Assembly (NCBI GenBank): GCA_963277665.1
Contig: OY728163.1
Location: 1,901,422,644-1,901,486,643 of the forward strand
Source: Viscum album
Lineage: Eukaryota; Streptophyta; Magnoliopsida; Santalales; Viscaceae
DNA: 64,000 nucleotides
Direction of reading: 5' to 3'
Part shown: one piece after another, positions 21,801 to 35,525 of the stretch
How positions within the stretch are numbered: position 1 is the first letter of the stretch
Layout: each line of letters begins with the position of its first letter
Made by a program: the position numbers and the translations under genes
Notes under the pieces: model-generated
What the model saw: the letters and a program-made list of their open reading frames with translations, nothing else
Databases searched by the model: none
Told to the model about the DNA's origin: nothing

Positions 21801-23794
21801 GAAAAGATCATATACTCATTGTAGTTGTAGTGTGGATTTTTGGTGGTGAAATATGTTGTTCTCTATACACATCCATTTCATTTTCTTTCCACATTACATA
21901 TTGTCAAATTTAAAATTCATGATAGCCTTTATTATAAATTTTAAAACAATTACCAATCCCTGAAATTATATTTCACCCATACTACATTCCACACTGATAG
22001 AATAAATAAATATTAATTTCCCTTTCTCTATTTTATTTTTTAGTATTAATCACACGAATATTAATCCATTATTTATTATTAGAATCATGATAATAATAGA
22101 AATATCCATGTTAAATGTATTCCTTAAGATAATGTTTAATAATTTCTCCAAAATTATAAATATACCTTACAGAAAATGCATCTAGGATACTTTATTTGAA
22201 GCCACATAATGGAAGATCAATTTTTTTCTTGTTGGTTTGATTATAAAACAAGAATCATGCCTCACCTGTATTGTAATTTTTTCCATATATGTTCCAATAG
22301 ATTTATCTTCCATATATTTGAGCTCAAAAAAATTCACTTAATATTTTCCTTTGATTTGATATATGAATGTATACAAAAAATGTATCCTCTTAAAAATGTA
22401 ACATTCAATGGTGTTAATATCATTATGTTTCCTTTTACTCATAGTTATATTCTACCATTGTTTTTTTCTTCAAATTGTTACATCTCCTAGACAATGGTTC
22501 CTCGCACTTGGAATTAGATAAAGGAAAATATATTTTCAGTGGTACTAATATATTACACAGTCATTATTGAATTGAAGGACCCACTAGAATAAGGTCTGTG
22601 TTATGCCACGAAATAATATACAGTATTTTGGTCATTCATATTATTAATTATAATCTCTATGTTATTCATTTCTTGAGAAAGTTTCATGGTCATAGTAATT
22701 GTATTTTTCATTCCATCTCTTATGTAATTAAGTTTCTCAAGTAAACTATCCCATAATTTTTATCCATATTCACTGTTAGGGTGATTCCTCTTAATGTTAC
22801 CCATTCAATAGAACTAAAAATCATAGTGTATACATACATGTAAAAAAAATACTAAGAAATAATATAATCAAGAAAATGATTTGAGGAATTTAAAAAATTA
22901 TGGAACAATAATATCATAGTATGAATCTTTTTGGAACAATATATATCAATTTTAGTTATGTACTGGATGTATTAAGTTCTATCCCTATATTCTTCATAAT
23001 AGAATCCCCCAAAAATTTCAAAACATTACCCTAATAACAAAAAAAGTGAAAATATTGTTACATAATGACAATTTCCAGCATTTCAAATGAATATTAAAGG
23101 CATATAAAAATTATAAAAGTCTTAGATCTGTAAATGATTGGTGTATTTGAGGACTAAATTTATAGTCACCATATCTTATTAATATTCTTTAATAAATTCT
23201 TAAAATTTCTTCTCCAATAATACTATTCATAGAAAGATAATACATTATACCTTTCACTATATTTTTCGGAATTTGGAAACATGATAATGTGTGAGATTAG
23301 ATGTTCAAAATGGGTAAATGTGGTATATATATATCATTGATCATATATAATGATAGGATATGCATAAAATCACACTATAATGATAATAATTTATTTATTT
23401 CACGCAAAATCATCCATAGATCATAAATAATGAGTCATGGGAGTTAGGATTCATCATAAATAAATCATAATGCATAAGAGTATATCAAAAGAGTAAGAAA
23501 ATGTAATATTAGTTGTAGAATAATCCAATAAAAAATCATTTTATTAGTTAAAACCCATATTTGAAACCATCATCACATAAGGAAGACAGTCACATTATTT
23601 TATTGGATCACTCCCTAACCATTTTTCATTCTAGGAATCAATTTAAACCTAATCCTAATTAATATTATCTAATGAGATTTCAATAATTCCCTAATGCATC
23701 TTATGACTATATATTCCTAGTCCTACGCATCACATAATGAAAACCACATGTCTGTTTTACATCTCAGACTCCATAACCCGATATTTGGTTGATA
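21801..23794. other. AT-rich gap between TE-A and TE-C
   Basis: No gene, RNA or TE motif could be supported. A frame open at 22209-22490 (+) has no recognisable domain and the biased composition of random AT-rich DNA. It may be the continuation of the sequence into which TE-A inserted. Confidence 0.5.
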
Positions 23795-26700
23795 TGTTAC
23801 ATTACTCAAACAAAATACACTATTTTTTTAAATATACAATTGTTTAGAAGTCTTGTATATCTGATTACATATATACAATAAATTTAAAATATAATATTAA
23901 TCATGAACATATAAAGATAACATGAATATCCCTTCATTTGTATAAATAAAAATTAAAAATAATCATCCCATAAGTTATCCAAGGATAAGAAAGTATATAA
24001 TATTGTTCTTATATTTTAATTATAGAGTACCATACAATTGATGATTGAATAATATAAATATTTATTATGTGATTGGTATGGAAAACTAAAAAATGTAAAT
24101 ACTTAATTTACTGAATCTGACAACATGGTATATCAATTATAAAAAATGAATAAAGTTAAAACAATAATCACTTATCCCATACTGTTGGAAGGTATAGTGT
24201 CAAACAATAGAACATGTTATAGTGAAGTTTTTCTAATACACTTTCCAGTTATGGGAAGTAGTGTTAAAGAAATCTCAACTTATTGTTTCACATTAGACCA
24301 GTCAATTGATTACTAGGATATTCAATTCCAATCACCACCAATCACATGATTATTTCATATTAATTATTCATAATAGTCATATAAATATATATATTATACC
24401 ATTCCATTAGAAATTTCATATTGAAAATTAAATATCTATTTATATAATGATAAAAATTAAAATTAAATACTTCAGAATTCAATATAATAATGTAGATATT
24501 TAAGATATCATCCCTCAATTGACTTGGAATTTTAGGTGTATCATCAATGTGATATTAGGTAACCATATCAAAAAAATATTGTGGAGATAATAACTATATA
24601 ATTTTTTACTATCCCTAAATGACGATAATTGGGTTCAATAGTTTTTATTGATTGTAGAACAAGGAAAATATAGAAAAAACCTATTATAATTGTTCATAAA
24701 GAAGGTGTAAATTTTCCAAAGAATATCGCATATGATTATATATCTATGATTATAGTATTAAGATCATTAAATTTGAATTGTATTAATTATTATATCAATG
24801 ATCAAACAAATGTTTTCAAGGTTCTTTCTCATGGTTGTATCTATACCATATCCATATAAACATGATAGTATAATAACATGGATGCATTTTCTAGAGAAAT
24901 ACATATGATTTAAATTTACCAAAACATTGGATGGTTTTCCCAAAATGAATAACATGTATTATTAAAAATATTATAGTAACTATTGAATAAAAATAATTGA
25001 TAGATGGATAATAATATATACTTGTAAATCTCAAAATTTTCCAAATTAATATAATAAGGATTTAATTGCATTATATGGACCATACAAATGGAAATATATG
25101 GTTAATATAGCATCATACATAAAGATTTAAAATTTATAGAAATTGAATAAAATAATCATTAAATTCAATGAGTAAATTTCTATAATGATATAACAAAACC
25201 CATGGGTAATATATATACACTACACTAATGAAATTAGATGACTAAAAAAACATCCCTCATGGAGTGTAATTTTATCCCAAAAACCCATACCACTTTTCCA
25301 AAAAAATCATGAACATACTCTAGTGTTATGTAAAAAAACATAGTTTTCTTTATCACTTAATGATGAAACTTACTCGTACAAATTTTCATTAACACTCTTT
25401 ATGAATATTGATTATCTAAATGATTTCATCAAATATTTCACATCAATTGCTAATGGTTTGATCATTTATTCTAGTTTCCTAAAATTAATGTTAATATTCA
25501 TTAATATTAAAAATATTTTCATTAAAATGACATTAATTTTATTTTTGGGGATTATATATAATAACATATGATTATCGAGATTATTTTAATGAATGTATTA
25601 ATACTTGTCCTTAGATATGATGTCTATAATAATGTTATTTTTGTTATTTTTCATGATTTAATGATGTTTAATAAGTTGATAGATTAAATAATCATGTCGA
25701 ATATATAAAATATAATTATTTATATATTTATATTTATATTATATATTTAATGTGGTCTCCATAATTAGTGATGATATAAATTCAACGTTAATAATATTGT
25801 ATTTGGTTAAACTACCCCAAACATGAAAATACCCAGAATTTAATGAATGATTATGAGTTGGTTTTGATATAATATAATTGTACCAAAAACATAATAATTT
25901 TTTTATTTCCTTTTAGTGTGATATTTTTTATTTTGATGGACTTAAGAGAAGATATAATGTATTATAAAGAACACACAATTGGAATAACAAATTATCCACC
26001 TAGTACACTAATTTTAAATGATTAAATTAACGATGGTTTATTATTTATCATATGATTAATAGGGTAAAAAAATTCATAAAAAATAAAAATTGATATCATA
26101 AAAACCTATTCCATTATTAAATTAGTTATACAAAACATAGATGATGAAAAATGAATTTATTTTCTCATGGAGGTTGGAGTCAGAACATACACATGAACAA
26201 AGAATTCATTATTCTTAATAGATAGTATATATTAATAGATAATTATAAAATGAACTCTATATTAAAAATAAAATATATAAATGAAAATTTTATCATTACC
26301 TTAGTGTGTGTAGAATATATTTGAATAGAGATATTTAAGAAGAAAATAATTTTATATGATAACACTCATGTTGAGGAAATTAACCTATTATGGAATGAAT
26401 CCTTGAAAAATAATGCCTTATGTAGTGTAATGGTGACCATAATATTTTGAAAATTTTATTGGTTTTGTTGAGGTGAAATATTAAATATATTCAAGGATTA
26501 TTTATAAATATTTCTGAGTATTGAAATAGAGTATATGATAGTAATTTATAAATGATTAGATGGTAGTTTTGTGAGTAACTCTTAAATTTTCAATAATGTA
26601 TTGTCACTATTTATGTGTAAAAATACAAAAAATTGTGAAAATTGTGGGGATAGAAATTATGGGTAAAACATTCCTTCAACCTATCCATTTTGTGACAACT

Positions 26701-27475
26701 TTTAGTGTTCTAAAGCTGTTTATTTTTCATTTTTTCTTTTACCCTATGTTATTATTACCTTGGTAATTAATTTCTATCCATAGTAATTAATTTTAACGGA
26801 AAATAATATGTTTGACCTACTTTACCTATTTTTATAAAAATAATTTTAATTTATTAAATAATTTTATAAAATTAAATTTTTAATATAGGGGGAGGATAAT
26901 TAAAAAAAACTATAGTTAATCATATAAAAATAATAGCTTTAGAAATAAGTTTTTATGGATTAAATTACTAAACAAGCTAAAATTATTATGCATATTATTT
27001 TTAATCAAATAATTTGATTCAATAAAAAATAAAAAGGATATCAAGAATTATGGAAAATTAGAGACTAATAATCCCTCAAATTACATGATTTAATTAAAAT
27101 ACTAAAAACCATTCTTTCATTAACATAACTTTTTAATTATTTATAAAAAAAATTACAAAGTATTTATATTTTCAAATAATATTTCAAAATGCATCATTTT
27201 TTACTTAATTTAATATTTTACTACTTATAAATTTTCTATAAATCATGTTCATTATTATATAACATTACTGAAAAATGAATTATAGCTTCTATGAAAACCA
27301 TATTTTTTTACTAAAAGATGAACATTGCTGAAGAAAATAAGAAATTCATTCTCATCCAATTTTGATAAGAGGAATCCAAAAAATGAATTTAAGTTGGTCA
27401 ATATATAATTCTAAAAATAATGATAAAATTATATTGTGAATATATTTTAACTAATGTGTGCATCATGTGGTAATT
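23795..27475 (-). repeat. 3' LTR of TE-C
   Basis: It starts, in plus coordinates, at TGTTACATTAC, resembling TGTTACATTTT at 31859 in the other copy. It aligns with the other LTR to about 27360 and more weakly to about 27475. The right end is uncertain. No gene is visible inside; short open frames such as 24767-24955 are not supported. Confidence 0.65.
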
Positions 27476-27519
27476 TGGGATATAGTGATTACCTATTAAA
27501 GTAAGGTCTTTGGTTAATA

Positions 27520-28200
27520 AGATTCTCATCTTAAATACATTTATCATTATAATTTGCTTATATTTTATCTAATGAAAAAAATTGATACTCCTTCATTATA
27601 TCATCTTCAAATATCTCATATTTCATTCCTTATTTTTATTATTTTTATAAAGGACGTTAAAAAATTTAGTTTGTGGACTAAGAAATTCTTATTCTCTAGT
27701 GTCAGGAATATGAACAAGATCCTCATTTTATGACATGGTTGGAACAATATCTATTACAGAAAATATGACCACATGTGTTGGATCTATAATTTATTTCCTA
27801 ATTAATGAAACATGGATGATAACAAGTAGATTAGAATGTTTGGGATACATAGAAAATCATGTTAACTACGGCTCCTATTATTTATATTATTTTAGACGGT
27901 ATAGTGTACATAGGGATTTAAATCCCCATTTTACCAGAACATATAACTATCATTGATGGTGTAACATTCCATAATATGTGATCCCTAAAATGAAATTCAA
28001 TGAATTTCCTTTTATTATAACTGAAACTATTTTCTCAGTAATGGTAAATTTTAATATGTTTCTGACTGTTTCGTACACTAGTATCCATATCCAATTCAAT
28101 ATATGGTAAATTGACTCTCTTTCTCCCAAATCATCTCGTATTTTTGATTTATGACACATATTATCACAAAATTCATTGTATGGTGTCATATGGATGCTCT
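27520..28200 (-). pseudogene. TE-C integrase C-terminus and tail
   Basis: The minus strand frame at 27950-28189 reads MTPYNEFCDNMCHKS then DDLGERE. This matches the MAPYEALYGRKCRSP and WDEVGER block of plant gypsy integrases, followed by an EKV..I segment and the RRR.LEF..GDHVF-like end. Downstream, NGDLNPYVHYTV matches KGKLSPRYIGPFEV and SSMFHQLGNKL (with a stop) roughly matches FHVSMLRKY. The tail towards 27540 is barely readable. Deeply decayed but with correct order and length. Confidence 0.65.
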
Positions 28201-28900
28201 AATAGAAGATTTTATTTAATAATAATTCCACCACTAGTAGATAATAATCAAACATCCCTTTGAATTTAAGCAAACAAGATATCAACATGTCTTATAATGT
28301 ATAAATAGTCCTTTGATTAATCCCATAATTCTTGGTATTATTGGGAGTGCATAAAAGTATATGATTATTGAAATTCCTTTGAAGACTCTTCCAAAGTCTT
28401 GATCTAGATCATGAGACCCAATAAAATACCATCAATAGATGTTCCACATGAGGTCTTATGATTTCTTTCATATATAGTTGAGAATGGTGAAAAAGATCTA
28501 GATCATATATTGTCAATAATAAATGATATTATAATGATTGATAATCAACAACAACGCATATAGAATCATTATTTCATGGATTATTTTGGATTCCACTGAC
28601 AAAGATAAATACAAAATTCTCCCACATCCATATTGGAATATGTATGAGTTTCATGACTACCTCAGGATGTTTTCATTCTTCCATTACCTACTAAAAAACT
28701 ACTATTTTAGACACAACTTCTATAAATTCTAGTTTCATACCATTCCACTATAAAATTTCTCTTATACTTATTTACCCATTTTTAAAAATAGGGTGTATAA
28801 ATTAATTTGACATATATCCTTTATCTAGTTGTTCCCTTATAAGCTCTGGGATATTTTGGAAAACTTAACCACTTCCCAAAAAATAAAAACCCTATATTTA
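28200..28900 (-). pseudogene. TE-C integrase core remnant
   Basis: On the minus strand HIPIWMWENFVFIFVSGIP at about 28640 matches PIPEWKWE.ITMDFV.GLP. The first catalytic aspartate (MDF) has become phenylalanine or valine. Farther on IGSHDLDQDFGRVFKG at about 28400 matches IVSDRDPRFTSRFW. Upstream WWNGMKLEFIEVVSK matches WWPGMKRDIAEFV.K of the zinc-finger region. Several stops occur. The DDE triad is not intact. Confidence 0.65.
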
Positions 28901-29189
28901 TAGATAATTTCTATCAATTTTCCTTTATTTAATTCATAAAAAATACATTTTATATTCCAATAATCCGTCTCAAACTTATATCTCATTTTTAATAAATATG
29001 GTTTACAAATTTATTTAAAAATGAATGAAGGATACAGTTTGCATGAAATCACCATATACACATTTACTATATCTCCCTGTATCGAATTTTTGATAACACT
29101 CATCATAGTTATAACTATATTATCATTACTTCTCAATGTGAAAATAATATTTATCCTTCAATGGTTTGTAGGGTATTGATAAATAATTG

Positions 29190-29690
29190 TACATGAGTAG
29201 TGTTGAGCACTTTTTTCTCCTTGTAATGATCATTCTCCAAGAAGATATACACCAAACTATTGTGATCTAAATATATCTTGAATATCTCACCATAATGTTA
29301 TTGTCCCAAAATATCCAATGAAAATATTATGGCTTCTCTATGAATATCATAATGTACATAGTTTTTCTTCAGGGATTTTCATTTACAATGATACATAAGT
29401 ACTCACTATATGATTCTATGTAATGGCATAATCAATTCCTTTTATTGATTAATTATAATATATTAAAAATACTTCTCTATCAGATGGAATATTTAATAGA
29501 ATTGAATTAATTAGTTACCTATTTATCTCTTTAAAGGATTACTCATGTTCCCTTTACCTTCGTAATTTACACCTTTTGTGTGTTGACATAGTTTATAGGT
29601 TGTCCAAAAGGAAAAAGCATGAACATACCTATGTAAATAAACAACTATTCCTTTGAAACATTAGTTTTCATTAATTTTAATCAGTGTAAT
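29190..29690 (-). pseudogene. TE-C RNase H remnant
   Basis: The minus strand reads YLDHNSLVYIFLEND at about 29260, matching YTDHKSLKYIFTQK of gypsy RNase H. A weaker upstream stretch, FIEKPQYFHWIFWD (with one stop), corresponds in position to DLELAAVVFALKIW. It lies between RT and integrase, as expected. Confidence 0.6.
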
Positions 29691-30480
29691 ACATTCATTG
29701 ACTACCATCTTTATTTCTTGTTCAATAGATAATGCACACTTTTAGATAAAAAATGTAAAATAAAATTCATTTATCCAAAATTCAAAATTACAATACATTC
29801 CATATAATTCATTTTTTTTTGAAGTTAATGGAAATTATTCATAGAAAACTCTCATGATCATTATAAATCTCAGAGTATATCAAGATATAATTAATTAATA
29901 CCTCAAAATGTTTATCAAAATACACCTTGAAAACAATATTCATCATATCCTTAAATGCAGAACATGTATTAATCTATCCTAAAGTTATTACTGTAAACTC
30001 ATTTTTTCAATTCCTTGTTTGAAAATCCAACATCAATATATCATCCTTTTTCACACTTATCTAATAAAAATATGTAAATAATCATTCCATCAAAAATATT
30101 TAGATCATTGAAGATGATAAAATAAGTTATAAATTAATTGAAAATTATAATTATTTTTTTTATTAATTTAATTGAACTCTATATAATTTGTGAATAATCA
30201 CATACACCCGTCCTTAATTTTCATGAATAAAATATTAGTTCACACCATAAAAATTATAGAGGGTATCTTTAATTTATTACACAAATCTTGTAGATATTTA
30301 TTCAACAACACCAATCCACTAGTTTCAATATATATAGATTTTTAGATATAGGCCATGAATCATGAGTGAGTTCAATAGAGAACCTCACATCACACTATAG
30401 TTTATAACAATATAATCATTGTTTTAATGAATTTGTGAAATTTTTTACCATTGGTATGTCATATTTTGTTGGGTTATTTT
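29690..30480 (-). pseudogene. TE-C reverse transcriptase remnant
   Basis: KIKDGCM at about 30215, followed by FTNYIEFNQINKKNNYNF (stop included), matches KKKDGS.R.CIDYR.LNKVT.KNKYPL. NLFYHLQ continues as DDLFDQL. At about 29800 ELYGMYCNFEFWINEFYF matches QLYAKFSKCEFWL.EV.FLGH. The catalytic FIDD block between them cannot be read. Order and spacing fit gypsy RT. Confidence 0.65.
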
Positions 30481-31858
30481 CTTAATCTATAGATCACGCT
30501 TTATCATACTCTCTACACAGAATATTATCAAGGAGATCTATTATGGCATGACTCATACATTGATATTGATTTTGAATATTCCCCTCTAAATATAATAGGA
30601 TCCACCTATACTTCAAAAATCATAATACCCTTTTATTATCAGTTACTATTTTTAATATACATTAATGTAAAATTCATAAAATGGATCATATAAATGTAAT
30701 CCAATGGTAAAATTGTTATGTTTACAAAAAAGAGTCTCTACATCCATAATGATTGGAACTTCCTAACACATCATTATTTCCACAATATTCTAACTTGGTA
30801 AATTAATTCATATTTTCATTCCTATGGTTGTTTAGAAAAATCTACTTTTATAAAAAAAAATCATGGAGTATATAAAGGATTTAAAAGATATACAATGCAA
30901 TAATAAATTGTCAATATTTTAGGAAACAATCAAAGTACCATCCACCACATCATTATGATATTATTCATCATCTTTGGAAATTAAATATGCTTTTCCATGA
31001 TTTCTTTTTTTTTCATAATAAAATTCCCAAGTCATTAGGGGGATTTAATTGAATAATTACTATGCTCTATATAGTTTCTAAAATTAACATCAATAGTTTA
31101 TTCCTAACCCTATAATTTTTGAGCTTGATAGAATGTTTCTCTATAGCCAAAGGAGACTCGTGTAACTTTAATAAAATACTCAGGTTTTTTCTTTCCATAG
31201 TAATGAAACAATGGAAATACCATCATTACCTTCATTAAAAAAATTAATTGTTCTTCCAATGTTTCTCAGTCATCCACTTCTTCTTTTGATGTCCCTCGAA
31301 TATATATGTCCAGTAGAACTCCATTTATATATTAATCGTGAGAGAGATTATATCATCTTATGTGGAAATGGTTTGAGAGAGGAATTACCATTACATATGT
31401 TTTTTAAACAAATCAAATAAATTTCTATTATTCTTTACATGTAATGTTACATTGTCTGTTGTATAAATATCTAACATTATAATTCTATCTTCATACACAA
31501 TAACATTTTAATCAAATTTTTTTCTAATAGTGAAGAAATTTTTATCCATTTGTTCTCTTTTCTTTAATGAAATATATTTTTAATATAATACATCCATCAA
31601 TGTTCTATATTCCATGAAATTGATATCATAAAAATCTATATTATTTTTAATTAGGGTTGCCCATTATTTTTCATCTATCTTCAGAATATAGACTACCATA
31701 GTGGCTTTTTCATTTTTACAAAATCCCAATGTGAGTTTAATATTCAATAGAAACACGTTAAATTATTTATCTATTAATGGATTAGCAGTTCTATTAAATG
31801 TGAATCTTTTTTTCAAATGAAGTGTTCATACATAGTTACACCAAGTTATCAATGACTA
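30481..31858 (-). other. TE-C gag-protease interval, no motif left
   Basis: By position this should be gag and protease. I found no WW, CCHC or DSG motif that could be defended. The length (1.4 kb) is right. At 31836-31850 sequence remotely like the complement of a tRNA-Met primer site lies next to the LTR, but it is too diverged to call. Confidence 0.35.
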
Positions 31859-32690
31859 TGTTACATTTTTCAGGCGATATAATTATTCATAAATAGTTTA
31901 GATAACCTAATTTGTTTTGATAAAATTATCATCAATATAAAAATTATTAACATGTCTAGGAGGAATATCATAGAATTGAATATAGGAATCTATTAGTACT
32001 GGTTTTCATATTAAATTATTTATATAAAATAAATTAGTTCTTAAAGTATGGAATAGTTTAGTTTTTAATCTAATATCACATAAATATATACGATAAATTT
32101 CAAAACCAAAGATAAAAAAAGTACATATTAAAGTAACATAATTATATATTTCATAATATTCATGATAATTACGCATTGTCTTTTTATTGGATTCTTGGTG
32201 AATGGAAAAAACAGGTAATCTTAGATTCTCAACGATGAGTGTCATATAGTAGAAACTATCATTACATAAACATGGAATAATTGATATGGAAATAATAAAT
32301 GAACATTATGGAGCCTTGAGAAATTAAAACAATAGAAAATCTATCTCCATTATAAAAATTAAATCATGGATAACAATAATCATTTATCTTATATGAAAGG
32401 AATTTATAATTTCAATTATAAAAACTTGTTTTCAAGGCCTTTTTCCAAGACACAATCTTATTATAGGAAGATTTATACACCAAAACCCAATTTGATTTTT
32501 CTTATATAATATATCATGTAAGTGAGAGGATATATAATTATTTTACCCATATCAACTCATTAGTTATAATTCATTCTCCAAAATATTCATGAAGTCCATT
32601 AATACGATTCTATAAGAACCTCTTACTTAATAAAAAATCAAAAACTATATAGGAAGAAATATAGAAATAAAATACATCCCCATTTCATAG
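31859..32690 (-). repeat. 5' LTR of TE-C, lower part
   Basis: It aligns with about 23795-24480. An anchor is AACAATAATCA.TTATC at 32373 (24160). Similarity stops at the TE-D edge and resumes at 43561. Confidence 0.65.
32686..32690. repeat. TE-D target duplication, left (CATAG)
   Basis: CATAG directly precedes the LTR and matches AATAG at 43556-43560 in four of five bases. Confidence 0.55.
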
Positions 32691-33518
32691 TGTCACAACC
32701 CCCTCCCACCAAGGATGCCCCTCCTGAGCTGGAAATGGTGAAAGGGAGATAATGACCCCCGAGTCCCGCCTCCAGTAGGCCTCAGAGTGGAAACTAGCAC
32801 CAAGGTAATGAGTTTTCAAAAATATGGGAGTCATTACCCTTTTTTATTATTTAAGATCGGGAAATAGGATAAGTCAAACACCAAAAGAAAAAGGAACATG
32901 TAAAGGAAAATAAACCGTAAACCAACCCATATTCATGTTTTATACAAAACTGAAACAAAAGTACAAGTACAAGAAAATCTCCAAAGTAAGATACCAAAAA
33001 GAAAGTTAAAAATGCAACCGAGCAAACTCTAATGTTCAACTAGCAAGGTCCCACACAATCCTTGACGTCCTCCTGAAGACCTGAAAGTAAACTTAGGGTG
33101 AGCATACAAGTATACTTAGTAGGAAAACATAAATATCTCATCCATGGGTGGGGAGACATCCTAATGCCCCGTGAGAAAACAGAAGGAACCAAAGCCTAGC
33201 AAGGAATCTATCCACCCAACCTCACAAGCCACACTCACCAAATATCCCAAGTCAATAGAGTCATATAGTAATATTATCAAAGTGTGGGTACCACGCACCA
33301 ACTTCGAACTAAATACTTACCAAGCCCTCACACCTAATACTTTGATTCTTCCCAATATTCCTGAGCTAGTGCTTTAACCTGTCTATATGAAGCTCGAGGT
33401 AGTGCCGCAACCTGGCCATACGAAGCTCATAATATCTCGCTGGAACTCAATCCTCGGCCATAACCACATCTCATCTCGTATCCCGCCGACACTCAATCCT
33501 CAGCCATAACCACATCTC

Positions 33519-33612
33519 ATCCCGAAGACACTGGGGGTCCACATCACATCCTCATCCCGAAGACACTGGGGGTCCACATCACATCCTCATCCCGAAGACT
33601 CTTGGGAACTCT
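33519..33612. repeat. 35-bp tandem repeat in TE-D LTR
   Basis: Units containing CATCCCGAAGACACTGGGGG are repeated with a 35-bp period at about 33519 (partial), 33540 and 33575. The other LTR (about 41630-41735) has a related but more irregular version with a CGAAGACACCTGGGA variant. Confidence 0.8.
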
Positions 33613-33719
33613 TGGGAAATATATGTCAAAACCTGCCTGAAGGATCTTGGGATATATAACCTGGAAGAGGGAGCATAGGGAAGAATAGTAACCTTCCATC
33701 CTTTGGATGTTGGGAATCT

Positions 33720-33730
33720 CCCCCCCCCCC
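33720..33730. repeat. poly-C tract (11 C)
   Basis: An 11-C run in the 3' LTR. The matching place in the other LTR (about 41829) has only CACCCCC. Length may be unreliable in an assembly. Confidence 0.75.
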
Positions 33731-35199
33731 ATCCCACGGGTGTTCGTACATAGTGCTCAACATTGGAGGGGTGAGTAAAGAAATATAAAGCATACAGATT
33801 TATATAATTATATCAACCACTCAAAACATCCAAAGGATTCTACACAAAATATATGAGCACATGCCTCAACACTGCTACCATGAAAGTATGCACACAATAA
33901 ATAGCCCCAAACCCCATTAAGCTTTTCATGTTTCAACAGTTTTAGTTTATCAGTTCCTTAACTACCTAGAAACTAACAACAACCAAACTATATCAATTGT
34001 TCGTAAAATATATCCCTTCCAACCACAAATAATGTTATGGAAAACAAAAGAAACACAATACCATTTTATTTTATCAGCCAATAAATTCCATTGATCTTCT
34101 ATATTTAATCAACTACCATGCCCCACAATTCATGAGTTAACTCTTCCACTTTTATTCATATACACAACCCATCCCTACAGCCCTGCTGCCAACCACCATA
34201 ACCACAAACACCTTGGAAACAATACATGTACCGCATCATTATCCCTTCCATACCATTTACCGCAGCTCTGTTTCCCATCAAAACCATATCATACAGGCCA
34301 ATCCACAACCAAGCCAACTGCATCCCCACTGCTCAACCGTTCCGCAACAACCCATGAAACACCCTTTCACATATTTAAACCCCAACCAGCACCCAAAAAT
34401 TCATTCTTTCATTTAGTTTAACCATGGTGATCATACAAGGGTTCCCAGTATTTATTTAGTTATCCAACATTACCTGATTAACCAATTTCCACATTCTATG
34501 AAATTCCGTCCACAAAACAATCCAGAAAAACAGGGCAACATTTAATTGTGCAAGTAATGTCCCCCAATGACTGTGATTTTCAATAGGCATAAGCCTATTC
34601 AATTCACAAAATAATCAAAGGATAAGCATTGATGCAAATAAAACAACAATATCAACAAAACATTCCCATGCCCGTTCTTTAATCAGTTATTAACTTTAAT
34701 TACTAGTTCAACTATATCTCAAGAAAACAAGAGGATACCCACCCTACATAATGCACAAAAGAGAGAGAGACGAAAGTAAGATCCCTACATCAAAGGTTTT
34801 TGATGAAACCACGACGGTCCAAGAATGTACAATAAAGCCGAGCAGATCCTCCATGAATCCTTCTTAGATCTCTTCTCCTAACACAACCAAGACCAAAACT
34901 CATCATATTGGGCATCCTCACACTTAGATCTACCCATAACGGGAATAGATCTAAGAAACCGAGAGAAGAGAAGGAGTACATCTAAGTAGATCTAACAACC
35001 AAACAATAAAGATCACATACCTCAAGAAACCGGCTTTGATTCGCCAAGGGAAGCCTTCAGATCGGCTCCAAAATAATTAGTAGAGGTTCTCCTACCTTCA
35101 AGGGAGGGTAATCCCGAGTTATGGCCACTTAGGGTCTTAAATGAACTAGTTAGAGGAAAAACGAGTTAGATCCACAATTTTAGGATCTAGATTTAAGTT

Positions 35200-35390
35200 C
35201 CCACATGGTTAGTCCACACGGTTTGACAAACCGTGCGCTAACTGTGCTTTAGATTCTACCTCATCAAACACTCCTAGCACGGTTAGGCTGCACAGTTAGA
35301 CAAACCATACACTAACAGTGTGTTAGCCACTGTCTCCAAAACCAACCTTGCACGGTTTGGACACACAGTTTAGGAAACTGTGCGCCAACT
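35200..35390. repeat. dyad-symmetric repeat cluster in TE-D 3' LTR
   Basis: Three related units each contain a CACGGTT/AACCGTG-type inverted repeat. 35217-35235 is CACGGTTT-GAC-AAACCGTG, a perfect 8-bp stem with a 3-nt loop. 35364-35382 is CACAGTTT-AGG-AAACTGTG, also perfect. The middle unit near 35290-35320 is imperfect. The other LTR has only the first and third units (43321-43339 and near 43394). In element orientation they lie about 140-310 bp into the LTR, in U3. Confidence 0.75.
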
Positions 35391-35525
35391 GTGTGAAAGC
35401 TATTTCCCTTTATCTTTCCTTAAAAGTCCACCCAAACCCTCCCCCCAAGTCACATTGACCTCCCAGAACACATCCAGCACCACATTTTCACAATGGAATG
35501 GACTGGAGAGGTCTGGGCCATTACA

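Larger units (their letters stand above)
32691..35525 (-). repeat. 3' LTR of TE-D
   Basis: It aligns throughout with 40811-43555. It is 90 bp longer, partly because it holds one more copy of a repeat near its element-5' end (35200-35390). It includes a C11 run at 33720-33730 and a 35-bp tandem array at 33519-33612. In element orientation it begins TGTAATGGCCC and ends GTTGTGACA. Confidence 0.9.

Noticed and set aside
22209..22490. 93-codon open frame.
   Set aside because: Composition is that of random AT-rich DNA (Phe, Ile, Leu, Asn rich) and there is no motif or neighbour.
28800..28900. Reverse transcriptase start (ELIREQLDKGY) in TE-C.
   Set aside because: It lies after the RNase H in minus-strand order, so it cannot be RT of this element; the position fits the integrase zinc-finger region and the resemblance is by chance.
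33480..33620. CRISPR-like regular repeats.
   Set aside because: Units are directly adjacent with no unique spacers and lie in a plant retrotransposon LTR; this is a simple tandem repeat.
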